Shown piece by piece: positions 52,929-64,000 of a stretch of DNA of 64,000 nt (position 1 is its first letter; each line of letters starts with the position of its first letter). The notes below the pieces were generated by a model. It was not told the DNA's origin. It did not search any database and was given only the letters and a program-made list of their open reading frames with translations. This DNA comes from Daucus carota subsp. sativus (taxonomy: Eukaryota > Streptophyta > Magnoliopsida > Apiales > Apiaceae): assembly GCF_001625215.2 (NCBI RefSeq), contig NC_030381.2, forward strand, positions 40,980,689-41,044,688. Direction: 5' to 3'. The position numbers were made by a program, and so were the translations under genes.

Positions 52929-55028
52929 TCAAGAATCTTTTGAAGTAATTTCTTTAATTAATTGTGGACTGAGGTCCTTCTCAAGAAGATATGATGGAAG
53001 AAAACGTGGAACCAACGCTGCCAATCCCAAACAAATGATTACCAGGATTACTACCCACCAGGCTTTGTGTGGGATTCCCAGCACTAGCTCATCACAAACT
53101 GCCAAAATGAAAATACCCAAGTAAAAAACATTATATCTTGAGAAGTAGATACCAGCAGTACATACATTGTAAGCAAAAATTACTGATTAATAGTAAAATC
53201 TTAACAGAGAGTAAAGGGCAGCAAATACATGTCATAAGATGAAATAGGTGAAAACTGATCTCAAGAGAAAATTATGCATAGACTTGATACAAGGAAATAT
53301 TATCAAGTTCACTGAGATGCATTCTTTGCAGGACACTTATCATATTATTTTATTGTTTAGGAAATGTGCTTGTGCAGTGGTGACATTCTAATCTTTGAGA
53401 GTATATGATTTGCCTAGTGCTGCAGCTTCAATGTATACAATTGTTAATGATGCGATAAATGTCTAATAAGAATCAATTGAATCAGTACTAATCCTCCAAA
53501 GATGGTATGACAGTTTAAATTACTAATATATAATGAGTATCATCCCTCCAGATCAACACTCTTTTTCAGGCCATTCAACCTATCCACATAACCCCAGGCA
53601 CCAGCTTTTACTAAACATCGGCTGTTTCTAGAAAATTGGGCTCAACATAAAAAAGGATAGGCTTATTTCCTTAGTTAATGGGTCGGGCTCAACATAAAAA
53701 AGGATAGGCTTATTTCCTTAGTTAATGGGTCGGGCTCAACATAAAAAAGGATAGGCTTATTTTAGATAGGGTGGGCTCATTTTATATGCGATATACAAAT
53801 TTTTAAAAACAATTGAAGATGCTATGGACTCAGGGGTGGGCTGAAGCCCCCTGAGCCCCCCTTCTGCATTCGCCCCTGGGAAGCGCCTGAGCAACCAAAT
53901 CCAAATAGACAGACATTTGTTCTTGAATCAAATTGGGTGGTGTTAAAACCTCTTCCTTCCGAGGAACAGAACATGAAAAATATTATACACATGCATCATT
54001 TTCACCAATATATTTTTAAGGGAAAGATTACTTCATACAAAATGCATGGCAAATGTATCCACGAACTGGTTTAATGATAATGATGCATACCACGGCAAAT
54101 CAAAACAAGTTTGTGTTTTCTATATGAAAACCAAACACTCTTACACAAATCACAGTTGAGCTGATTTAAGTTTTAACAAATGTTGCTATGAGTTTTTCCT
54201 GAAGCATGGAAGTAACAAATGGTCATGTAATTTATACTGTCAGATATAGGAGAATGGATGAATACCTATATTATAAATGATCTCTTTCCTTTCTTGTACA
54301 TGTGGTATTGCAACAAACCCTTCAGGCTCTACACTAACCAGGACAAACGTTCCACCCTATTTTAAGGTCACAACAGAGTTTCTCAGAAAAAACAAATATA
54401 GTATATATTTAAAGACAGTAAAAGGCGCAAGGCAGACCTGCTCACTAAAAATTTTCGCATCACCACTCTCGAATATGAGCTTCTCAGTGTTAAGCAGTTT
54501 CCTTTGTTGTTTCAGCTCTAAATTAGAATCATCTCGCTTTAGATGAATAGAAAAGCTAGCAGGAATCTGTTAAGCACTAGAAATGAGATTGAGCTGTCAT
54601 AGAAAATGTTGAAAAGAAATAAAAAGTTCTACACGTACAGAAGCTGGATATGATATCTTCACTTCGTACCACGTTTGCGATTTTAAACCACTGATCTGGT
54701 AAAGGCAGGAACCACTTTTCAATGGTAGAGTTTCCTTCTGTAGCTCCTCTCCAACATTCAGCGCCCTTCTAATTCTGCATAGTTTTTCGGAATGAAATAA
54801 TATCACACACACACACACACACACACACAGTCACACACTACTACCAGTCCAAATAGGAGAAGCACGGGCATGGAACGTTTTACGGTAACTAAATATAAAA
54901 AGATGCAAATACATGAAACAAGGTTGAAATTAAACTAACAAGTCTCCATGGCAAAATGGAAGTATGCTGACAATAAGAGCAAGAGTGAGAAGAGATATGC
55001 AGCAATTGTAGCTCCCTGGACAGTGCAT
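52929..55028 (-). CDS. Uncharacterised single-pass membrane protein of the secretory pathway, 204 aa
   Basis: Five coding exons on the minus strand: 55028-54940, 54774-54639, 54566-54438, 54356-54266 and 53098-52929 (615 nt, frames join). The start ATG 55028 opens a classic signal peptide (residues 1 to about 28: basic-free start, hydrophobic LLTLALIVSILPFC, then HGDL). The central part (about 30-148) is soluble and beta-like (GLKSQTWYEVKISYPASIPA, SFSIHLKRD, LVSVEPEGFVAIPHVQE). One transmembrane helix lies at about 161-180 (AWWVVILVIICLGLAALV), followed by a short tail ending KEITSKDS. The predicted topology is type I with the bulk in the ER lumen or apoplast. I recognise it as a conserved plant protein but know no established function. 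An upstream non-coding exon is likely, because a TTTCAG/GTGGTAAAG acceptor lies 30 bases before the ATG. Confidence 0.82.
53638..53767. repeat. 47-bp tandem repeat, about 2.7 copies
   Basis: GGGCTCAACATAAAAAAGG to GTTAATGGGTCG recurs with exact 47-bp spacing (CTCAACAT at 53641, 53688 and 53735). It lies in the last intron (53099-54265) of the membrane-protein gene. Confidence 0.95.
54804..54830. repeat. (CA)n microsatellite in intron 1 of the membrane-protein gene
   Basis: A pure dinucleotide run in the intron between coding exons 1 and 2 (54775-54939). Confidence 0.95.
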
Positions 55029-56297
55029 TTTAGAACAGCAGATGACGGTCTTTACCACCTGAAACTTCGAAATTATCAGTCAACTTAAATATGAAAATTA
55101 TGTAAGCTGAATTCAGTGATTCCAGACCATAGACAAGTTTACAAGAGAAATCACATTATAACCTCTAGGGTTGCTGCTAACATTTCAATTCACAGGGGAC
55201 TTTGATCAAACACTTACAAGTCACATATAGAAATAACAAATTAGATAGGGCGGACGTTACCTATTGAGAGCAGACTGAGTTTCTAAATTCAAGATTCAGC
55301 TTCAATATTAAATTCTGTTAGAGCCAACTTACTTTTTAAACGATTTCTTAACTCTAAATTAATTTAAAGTCCGAGAAGTTAGTATAGAAATTAGAAACTG
55401 TGTGTGTCTGTTTAGAGAACTTCACTAGGTTTACTGTTCCGATGTACTCTTGGTCTTGGAAGCTTTTTAGAAATATAAAAACTACTCTATTCTTTATTTT
55501 TTAAAACATTGGATAACTCTTAATTTTTTATTTATAAATATAATATTAATTTCTTTATCATCTTCTCTCTTTTGGTTAAGTTTTTCATCTCATTTATACA
55601 AATAAATATACCATGTGAACAGAAAATTAAGTATAAATACTTATATCACAGTTTTCAAGTTTTTCAATATATTGGAATCTCATTTTATATTATTGTCTAA
55701 GGAATGATGAAAAAGTTGGAAATGCTCTTAGCATAAAAAACATATTCATAATAACAATAATTGATAAATATGTTTAAATATATAAATAATTTTGTTTTTG
55801 TTTTTAATCTTATATAAAATATATTCAAATATCATAAATTCATATTTTAATATTTTTTAAAAAGCAGACATACAAAATAATATTTATACTAAAAACAAGC
55901 CGACATAGTTAAATAACACAAAATATTATTTTATTATCTTTTTCACACAGTATTATTTAATAAGAATTTTAGGGGAAAAAAGTAAAACACTAAAATCCTC
56001 GTTTTCACAATAATGATATCATTTTTGAAAATTTGTTTACATATTTTCGAGCATTTTATATTTATATAAATTTTAAAATAAAGCTATCCGCGTACCTTTT
56101 AAGGTGCGGGTATTATTTTTTTTTCCTACTCATTTTATAAATCCAAATATCACAAAACTAGTTATTAATATTAATATAAGTATTTGTGTTACCGATGTAA
56201 GATCCATACGGGCGTGCTAAAAATCCCCGATTTAATTATTAATGTTTGATTTAGGACATTCTCATTAAAAAGCAAAAAATTTAATAAATAACTAAAA
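55029..56297. other. Upstream and leader region of the membrane-protein gene, AT-rich
   Basis: No further coding exon was found. A splice acceptor just 5' of the start codon (near 55059) means that part of this may be a leader intron. The 55480-56100 part is very AT-rich. Confidence 0.4.
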
Positions 56298-57160
56298 GGG
56301 AAATCTACAAAACTACCTACCTTTTCTTTTATTGTTTTCAAAAATACTACCTTCCAGAATTATTTTTTAAAAATACCTATTCATAATTTTTTTTTTCAAA
56401 AATACGGTTTGCAACTTTTGCAACCTCATTTGCAACTCCAGGCGGCGCCAGCCGTGTTGCAACCTCTTTTGCAACTTCATATGCAACCGAATTCATGATT
56501 TCAAGTTTCAGTTTTCAAATGTCATTTTCGACCTCATTTTCGGAATCGATATATATATATATATCAGGATTTGTAATTGCATATATGGTTGCATATGGTT
56601 GTATTCAGTTGCATATGGTTGCATTCAGTTGATTCTATTGCAATCTAATGGCCCCGCCAGGGGCACACCATACATCTGTTGTTACTTACAGTTTTCAGTT
56701 GCATTTAGTTGCAACTGAGGTTGCAAATGAAGTTGCAACTGCAGTTGCAAAAGTTGCAACTGCAGATGCAACTTCATTTGCAACCTCATTTGCAACTTTT
56801 GCAACCTCATTTGCAATTATATATAGTTTTTAGTTGCATTTAGTTGCAACTGAGGTTGCAAATGAAGTTGCAAATACAGTTGCAACTTCATTTGCAACTT
56901 TTGCAACTTACAGTTTTCAGTTGAACTAGTTGCAATTGCAGTTGCAACAGTTGCAACTTTCTATTTTTATTTGCAACTTTTGCAACCTCATTTGCAATTT
57001 TTGCGGCTGCGCCGCCCAAGGTTGCAAATGAGGTTGCAAAAGTTGCAAACCGTATTTTTGAAAAAAAATAATTATGAAAAGGTATTTTTAAAAATAATGA
57101 AAAAGATGGTAGTATTTTTAAAAAAATAATTTTACAGATGGGTATTTTTAAAAAGATCCC
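56298..57160. mobile_element. MULE-like foldback element built of TTGCAA words, 863 bp, 9-bp target duplication
   Basis: Ends GGGAAATCTACAAAACTACC and, inverted, GGGATCTTTTTAAAAATACC belong to imperfect terminal inverted repeats of about 130 bp or more. Exact 9-bp direct repeats TAACTAAAA flank the element (56289-56297 and 57161-57169). The interior from about 56409 to 57050 holds about 30 copies (hand count) of the palindromic hexamer TTGCAA in GTTGCAAC or TTTGCAAC context, alternating with GAGG, GAAG and their complements. A 9-bp duplication and G-starting ends indicate a Mutator-like origin. There is no transposase. Open frames through it give only Ala/Thr/Val-rich repeats. Confidence 0.85.
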
Positions 57161-57169
57161 TAACTAAAA

Positions 57170-58203
57170 CCCGGCCGAGAAAAAATCTCGAACGAGCTAA
57201 ACACATATTAGCCGCTTTGTATTCAGATTGCTTAACACATCGAATATTTAAATTCTTTAATCCAAAATTTATTACAATCAAATCAATCCATCATTAGTTG
57301 TGAACATAGTAGTATCGCAATTGATTTTCGCATGAACATCTACGATATTTACCACCGTGTCATATTTGATACAGGTTTTACGGATCATCCAAAATACCAT
57401 GTAAGTCCTTAGAAACATTCCCGAAACACATAAAAAAACACACAAAAACATCGAAACAAATACAAACATCCAAAAAAATGGGTACGACCTTGATGACAAG
57501 ATACTCGCCAAAAACTCACCCAGAAAGAATTAGATCTTGATTTTATTAATGAAACTGATAAAGTAGGAGAGAATATGGAAAAGCGACGATGATTAATCAC
57601 TAAAAAGAATGAAGGTTTTACAGCGGAAAAATTACAACTAGAACCCTAATTTTGAAGCCCGACTCCCAAAACTGCAAACCCTAAATTTTTACGAAACAAA
57701 TTCTTATTGCATACACAAGTAACCGATACGAACCTGAAAGGCGTCCTCACCTTTTTTATACTGTCAAATGTCAATGTTATATCATTGAAAAACTGTTGAC
57801 TTTAGACTTTAATTCAACATTCGACGCAATCAAGTTCGAGCTTGTGAAATGACTTACTTTTCTAAAAAATAAATAGCAATAGTCTCATTCCTCCAAAGGA
57901 ATGGTGCCATATATAACTCATAGTTTTAACCACCAAATAGAATTGAAATAGATACACTTTGGCTACTCCATTTTTGCAATTCAAAAGAGACCTGCCCCAT
58001 ATTTCCAATTGCGTGACTATTAAAACTTCCGGGTAAATCTAACTAATTTAGTTAACCTATAGGGCAACTGACTTGTTAATATATGCTTCTCCCGGAGACA
58101 AAAAATATGACTTGTAAGCAGAGACTTTGGCAAGTTCAGGGATGATGATAAAATGAAGACAAAATATATCGATCAGGAAGCAAATGATTGATTTGTGCAG
58201 CAG
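57170..58203. other. Region between the foldback element and the SHH1 stop; possible leader exon
   Basis: On the minus strand, TTTAGGGTTTGCAG and TTAGGGTTCTAG around 57640-57690 and AAAAGGTGAGG and TTTCAGGTTCG near 57735-57760 look like a plant 5' leader with donor sites. This could be the first non-coding exon of the membrane-protein gene, which would put the foldback element in its leader intron. I cannot prove the connection. Confidence 0.3.
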
Positions 58204-61200
58204 TTAAGCATCTCTTTGGTGTGGCCTTTCAGATTTTGGTCGGCAATACAATCTGTTCAAATCAACTGTTTCCTGAAGAAAAAGGAGCAAACTTGTTATG
58301 GTTAAACACTCTTAATCTCGTTTTAAAAATATATAAATCATAGTTCATGCTTAATTACCTCAACATTGTCGTGGTTGTAACGAATACGAAAATCACATCG
58401 GCAGCCCCTGGCATCATGCATCTTTCTTTTGACATCAACAATATGAGCATCATAATACTTAGCATCCTCATCCTTCTCCTATATTTATAGCAATTATCAC
58501 CTTGTTAGCCAAGTACGATGAGCTAATACCATACACTTAAAGCTCCAACAGACATGGATTGTAACAATAGCAGGAAAATTAAGGGAAGAGAGTCACCTGG
58601 AAGCACACAACAAGATTTCCAGGCTTCAACATCTGGCATTCTGAGTGGTCTATCCCAAGAGAGCATTCACGGATACACTCTTTTACATTCAACCACTCAT
58701 CATCCTCTGGTCCGTACCCCGCAAACCTCACACGGGCTTCCTATAACAAATGCCATGTTAAATGAAACTAATACTATACACAGCTAGTAATAAATTCATT
58801 AGGTCTTTATGGTAACATTATTGAGGAAAGATTCGCACACCGCGTAGAGGGATTATAAAACAAAAGAGAATATAACATATATACACATGACATGGATCTG
58901 CTCGGTGATACTGACCATATATATATAACACAAAAAGTAGCCCTTTTAAGCAAGCATAATAATGGAACCCCACAAATGTATGACAGGCTAGGAACCCTAG
59001 CTACATATATGATATATCAGTATTAAACAGCATAACACTTCCAGGTAACCTATTATCGTGTGCAGGGGCTTGCAACCTAAAGACAGTATAATAGAAGTAC
59101 AAGCATATATTCTAAAACACTTACAGTTTGTTTTGACCTAGAATTTCTGTAAGTGACGAACTTTTCCACATCATACCTGAAGCACACAAGAATATGAAGG
59201 CGAAATATTTAATAAAACAGATTAAATTTGTGGCTTAACAAAAAAGTTATGCAAGCTTGTAAAACTACAAATAGCAATGACTTCTGATGAACACAAAACA
59301 TAAAAACTGATTAGTAGCTAATGGATATCCTGTTATGCTTCCCTTATATCAAAGATGCTAACATGAAGAGCTCGTATGCTAATAAGAATATGACAGTACC
59401 TGAATTCACAGAATTAAATATGGATATAAACTCATGTCAATGCTCACTAAATATACAGTTTCTTTCTTGGGAGAAAAAACATGGTAAGCCATAGTCAAGC
59501 AAACATCACCATGATAAATTTTTCTTTTAAATTCTGTGTCAATCGCACCTTATAAATGTAATCTCATTATGTAAGCCAGGGTACATTAAGTCTCATGTGA
59601 TTGAAAAAGTCAAGACCAGAATTTCGTAAGGCGAGTTGATAGCAATATTTTTTATGGTATAGATCTTAAATTTTCTTGACTTCACAAGAATGTCTGGCGA
59701 ATTGATATCAAATGTTAGTCTAAATAGATCATATTGGCTTAAGCAATGCATTCCAATACCTTTCACACCTAAATAGTCATGTATCAGTTAGTAACAAAAA
59801 AAACTGGAGGGATTTATCGTACTTAAATCATGCTATTGTGTCCGGAATTATTTTTTCGTTTAGGCTTAATATTGGCAGCAAATCTTAAAAATGTTCTTTT
59901 CTTGGGCAAGTAAGATAATCAACTCTCACCACTAATAGTCATGAGTACAAGTATAACTTAATTGTTGACAGGTTGTTCACAAATGAAAAGAAGATTCATC
60001 GACAACTTTATGACAATATAACCAAAACTTATTAGCCAAGAATACAACGTACACAGAACACACTATCTCAAGGGATGGTAAGCTCAATCAATTAGATAAC
60101 CACTGACATCCAACTACCGAAGTTTTAGTAAGATGTAAATAAGCAACTTTGGATAGATAAATAGATTCAGAATCTATATTAAGAGTAATGAATGTGTTGT
60201 CTGAGGCAGCATTAAATCCACAACAGGTAATTAACTAGCAAAGTATATTGCAATTATAATATCTTAAACACCTTTCTAAAGTCTTATATGCTGGCTTACC
60301 ATGCCCCATCTTTTGAAGACTTAGCTTCGAACTTTAAGTTCGAATAATCATGCTCCTCTTCTCCTCCTTTGAAACAAAAAGAAACAAGAATATATCAGTT
60401 ATCCTTGGAAGATATCAGAGCTATATGAAAATCAACAAATTTTCAATGTCACGGAACTGCAGCACTGAAACTAGTAAAGAGAGAACTGAGAGCAAACTTT
60501 AAAGAATGGAGTTGGTTTGTTTTAGAATTATAACAGAGTTAAAGGGAACTATATTTCTTGATATTAAGGCAAGTGACAAAAAAAAAAGTTTTTTTGATTA
60601 TAAGGCATAACCAAGTCAAGTGGTCAGCAATTAAACAGATTTATTATCATTGACAACAGAACTCATGTACCAAACATTCCTTAAACAGTTAATGAGCATT
60701 ATGAGGACCACTTCGTTAACTCAATAACTCGGAAGGAAGAACACTTCTTAAGTCATTCTATATGACATAATATACATCATCGCATCGTAATGCGATTACC
60801 CTTCTTCAATTGGATAAAGTCAGAGAGCTGTTAAGCTTGCTCAGTATAAATTGAGTAGCAATGTCTTTGGCTAATGACCAAAGAAAGTAACAAGAGCAGT
60901 ACCTTTAGACGTTAAAGTAGTTTTATCTGGTTCATTTAAGGGGGAGGTATCTGGATTCAATTTCTTCACGCGGGGAAGTAAACTATCTTTGGATGCAGAT
61001 TCCAACTGCTTGTTCTGGAACCAACTTTGCACCTAAAATATAATCACAGTTACAGAGAATTTAGAGTAGTGCAAGTTTAAGAACTTAGTATGAACAAATA
61101 ACCAGAACAATGATAAGAAATTGTATATGAATAAATTTTAACCTCACTCCACTTCAATTTCGGTTTCCCGGCACGGCCACGTGCGGAGCTGAAAAAGTTA

Positions 61201-63001
61201 ATTGTGCAGAAATCAATATAAGAGACTTGGACCACACTAAAAATTTATAACATAAAGTGCCACATACATCTTGAAGTTGTAAACAGTCTAGCAAGTGTGC
61301 TAGACACTATACGAACAGCATAAAACATAACTTACTTGAAACTTCTTGCAAATTTCTTAAAAAATTCAACGTTCAAACAATTATCTCCTGTTTCGTTGAG
61401 TGATTTTTCCATTTTCTCCACCTGTGTTCAGACCAAAAAAGCACATAAAACTTAGGTTAGACTTTTGTGAGGTACTGGTACTACAAGATGCGCTCTTTAC
61501 AACAATGGGGTGGGGATTCTAATATAACTTAATTCAATAACCTATTCCAACTTACAAGTAAATATATAAGACTTCAGGATAGCTAATGTGCAACATTGCA
61601 TAAAATATACACCTAAGATATGGATGCCAAATTTATGATGGCCATTTTTTTATTTTGTAATGATATTATATGATAAATAATACTGGAAGGGCATTAGAGA
61701 TACATGCCTAGAGCTTATAAGAATTATTTTTTTAACGTTAAATATAGTGTCACACATGGACACAGATATAGAAACTGATGATAATCAAACCGACAGAAGC
61801 TTCACTTGCAAAGGCTACTCAATGTATATGTAAAAACTGGACAATCATCATTTACTTTTAATGGAACAACAATTACTTAAAGCCATAGGAAGTGAAAACG
61901 GGTATAAATTAGGATTATGACTAGTTTTCTGGCACACAAAATTGAGAGTTAGAAACAGGTTAAAAAACAATCAACACTGATGCACAAATCCTGATGGCCA
62001 AAGGATTACAATATCATCTTTTAACTGTTACGCAATATCATTTAGACAAAATATTTTATAGTAATTTTATCATTAGTTTAATAAATCATAACAAAAATAT
62101 CTATAACTAGGATCGTTATGTTTGGAGTAAAAGACTTTAACTTTTACTACACTTGGTTTAGATTCACTATAGACATAGCTGTAATATTTCAAGTTGATTC
62201 AATCCAAGCTGAAAATTCTAAAATTATGAATTGAGTATATTACTTGCTATGAATTTTACGGCATCTGCCTTATTGAGTATATATATATATTTTTTATCAG
62301 GCCTTATTGAGTATATTTGTCTCTTCTTTGACTACTTTCTACCACCTGTGCTGCGTCAACTACCCTTGCTCATTAACTTAATTTCCATATGCATATCTCT
62401 GGCTAACTGTGACAGACTATTAGGTTTTCCCGATTGTACAACCCGGTAGAATAGAAAAAATTTCCTTAAAAACCTCCGTCATTGGTAATGTATGTAAGGT
62501 GCAAAACTCTACAAAATATCCCCGAAACTTAATTATCCTTAAAACAAAAAATGTGCAACACCCCTCAAATACATGCCGAGTCTTATATATGAATCCACAC
62601 ATAAGTTACTAAAAGGATCCTCCACAGCTGTATTTGAGGTCAAACTTGCTCAAAATCAATGTGCCATTGGGCTTTTCTTATAAGTCCCAGAATATATAGC
62701 TAAGATGCAATTTTGATTCGTCAAAGTCCAATAAATATGCAGAAAAAATTAAATATATACATAACCCAGAGGCTACATTGAAGACAAAGAAGAGGGGTTT
62801 AACACCACTGTGTACAGACAAAAAAATATTCACAAGAATAAACTTTCAAAATAATAATAAATAATAAATTAATCATCGGAAACATGTAAGAAACAACAGC
62901 AGCCACATGGGTTTTTTCATCTAAGCATACAAAAAATAGAAAATAACCTCAGGTGTTGTAAAAGTGGGGGACTTTTTGACTCTGGGCCTCAGACGATCCA
63001 T
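58204..63001 (-). CDS. SHH1: SAWADEE homeodomain protein SHH1 (Pol IV recruitment factor), 255 aa
   Basis: Nine coding exons on the minus strand: 63001-62948, 61421-61336, 61188-61143, 61032-60903, 60366-60300, 59176-59125, 58740-58597, 58478-58359 and 58272-58204 (768 nt, frames join). The N-terminus is a divergent homeodomain (TTPEVEKMEKSLNETGDN to KLKWSEVQSWFQNKQ, about 15-71). After a linker comes the SAWADEE domain (about 115-250): FEAKSSKDGAWYDVEKFVTY, EARVRFAGYGPEDDEWLNVK, GNLVVCFQ, YYDAHIVDVKRKMHDARG. Cys191, His214, Cys219 and Cys221 form the zinc-binding set expected in the family. SHH1 reads histone H3 lysine 9 methylation and unmethylated lysine 4, and with CLASSY proteins brings RNA polymerase IV to targets of RNA-directed DNA methylation. 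Helix-3 sequence VQSWFQNK and length (Arabidopsis SHH1 258 aa) favour SHH1 over the longer SHH2. Intron 1 is 1.5 kb. Confidence 0.92.
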
Positions 63002-63460
63002 GGTAGCTAAAACCCTAATGTTAAATCTTTGTCTGCACAGAGAGATAAATAGATGAATAAATATTATACATATATACGCGGAGAAACAAGGAGAGAAATT
63101 GAAAAGTTTACAGTGGGTACACGACCAAATTCTGTACTGGACTTTCTGACTAGTGTGTTCTCCGAGCAGTCCAAATATCAAGCGACTGTCATCAACGATA
63201 GATTACATACATAAACTGTACAATGTATATATACATAAACGACACCGTGTACTCGCTCTTGAAAAGATACTTTGGTGTGTATATTCGATTTGGATTTTAA
63301 AATATTTTTTTCATTCATAAAATTTGAGCGTATTCAATTGGTTAAAATTTATTAGAATCTTGGATATTAATCGTTTTTTTTTCAGTTGTATTCCAAACTA
63401 TAAAAGAATCTATTTTACTTCTGTTTGAATTTTACTCGGCTATTCCTCGTGGAAATAAAC
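63002..63460 (-). promoter_or_regulatory. Leader and promoter region of SHH1
   Basis: This lies directly upstream of the SHH1 start codon on the minus strand. The minus strand is open but unassigned around 63020-63180. A purine-rich stretch at 63080-63105 (CT-rich on the coding strand) may be leader. No core element was assigned. Confidence 0.4.
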
Positions 63461-63465
63461 TATTT

Positions 63466-63630
63466 TTGATTCGTACGGATTTCGTTCTCTTTTATTCAGC
63501 ACTACTTCTATTAGTGTTAGGTAAATTTGATTACTCTATTTTGATCCATTCTGTTCGGTGTGTTTGTACCGATTTCGTTCTCTTTAATTCAGCGATATTC
63601 ATGTTGCAAATTGTTATATTTGTTTTATCT
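63466..63630. repeat. Diverged direct repeat around GATTTCGTTCTCTTT
   Basis: CGGATTTCGTTCTCTTTTAT plus TCAGCAC (about 63477) recurs as CCGATTTCGTTCTCTTTAAT plus TCAGCGA (about 63570), a spacing of roughly 93 bp. Confidence 0.7.
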
Positions 63631-63699
63631 TTACACTGTTCCTTCCGCGAATATTTATTTGACTGATTTTGTAAGCATAAGTACTACTACCAATTGCAC

Positions 63700-64000
63700 C
63701 AACAAATCATGATCTTTTGGGGGCCTGTGGTGGGCTTGTGGATTACCCAGGTTGTTGCAATTGGGTCAGTTTATTTCGGCTTATTTTCGGAGTTCGGGAC
63801 TTGACCTGATTTTCAAAAAAGACTCGGGATTTGACCCGGGTTGTTTCATATGGTATTCAGAGCAGGCTCTCGAAAGCTTGATTCGTCAAGTTGCCGGAGG
63901 TGGGGACACGAAGGCTGGTGGTATTATCCCGCAATGGACAGAGATCCGGAGGCGGGGACACGAAACCAGCCGGTATTATCCCACAATGACTAGAGAGGTT
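63700..64000 (+). mobile_element. LTR-retrotransposon edge running off the window
   Basis: TATGGTATTCAGAGCAGG at about 63850 closely resembles a primer-binding site for initiator-Met tRNA (TGGTATCAGAGC with one inserted T) as found just inside plant 5' LTRs. Downstream, GGAGG(T/C)GGGGACACGAA and GGTATTATCCC(G/A)CAATG are each repeated with about 60-bp spacing. The LTR would lie to the left (possibly from about 63400) and the coding region beyond the window. Confidence 0.4.

Noticed and set aside
56648..56833. Ala/Thr/Val-rich open frame (VATAVAKVATADATSFATSF)
   Set aside because: Translation of the TTGCAA repeat of the foldback element; no start context, no homologue known to me.
57409..57600. 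Phe/Arg-rich minus-strand open frame
   Set aside because: Composition is that of T-rich leader or intron sequence; no domain and no conserved start, though the area may be a non-coding exon.
1..64000. CRISPR-like arrays, operons, bacterial defence systems or organelle genes
   Set aside because: None is present; all regular repeats found are microsatellites, minisatellites or transposon parts, and gene structure is that of a plant nucleus.

Overview
This is a 64 kb stretch of nuclear plant DNA, almost certainly from a eudicot and possibly an asterid (the species cannot be fixed from sequence alone). The evidence is AT-rich sequence, genes with many short GT-AG introns, and plant-only gene families (plant-type ATP phosphofructokinase, alpha-Aurora kinase, EXO70G, oleosin, SAWADEE-homeodomain SHH1). 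The intergenic and intronic space is packed with MITEs, SINEs and LTR elements. There is no sign of bacterial, organellar or viral sequence.

I reconstructed eight protein-coding genes by reading splice sites. From left to right they are: (1) minus strand, 1552-7923, an enhancer-of-polycomb-related chromatin protein of 1811 aa; (2) plus strand, 10272-14268, a PITH-domain protein of 190 aa; (3) plus strand, 18187-34833, a cytosolic-type ATP-dependent 6-phosphofructokinase of 485 aa, with an 8 kb intron filled by transposons; (4) plus strand, 36824-39393, an alpha-type Aurora kinase of 293 aa; (5) minus strand, 42965-44980, a single-exon exocyst EXO70G subunit of 671 aa; (6) minus strand, 51622-52071, an oleosin of 149 aa; (7) minus strand, 52929-55028, an uncharacterised secretory-pathway single-pass membrane protein of 204 aa; (8) minus strand, 58204-63001, the Pol IV recruitment factor SHH1 of 255 aa. 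The genes are not functionally clustered; this is ordinary mixed plant gene order.

Mobile DNA accounts for most of the rest. The clearest elements have defined ends and target-site duplications: a tRNA-type SINE (325-601), a foldback MULE-like MITE (9219-9772) nested in an older MITE, a Tourist-like MITE (16296-16493), a hAT-type MITE (20486-20673), a complete Ty3-type LTR retrotransposon (23675-27750) and a second MULE-like foldback element whose interior is made of TTGCAA words (56298-57160). Less complete elements are a roughly 1.6 kb palindrome of retroelement sequence (about 27780-29370), an inverted chimera of two hAT transposase pseudogenes (49790-51255), and the edges of a SINE (1-112) and an LTR element (63700-64000) at the two window ends.

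The most notable observations are the Ty3 element that keeps one long open frame although it lacks integrase and carries a changed reverse transcriptase active site; the transcribed long palindrome beside it in the phosphofructokinase intron; an exact 41-bp duplication that copies a splice acceptor of the same gene; a six-unit lysine-rich peptide repeat in the polycomb-related protein; and the TTGCAA-word foldback element. I found no convincing wholly new biological system.
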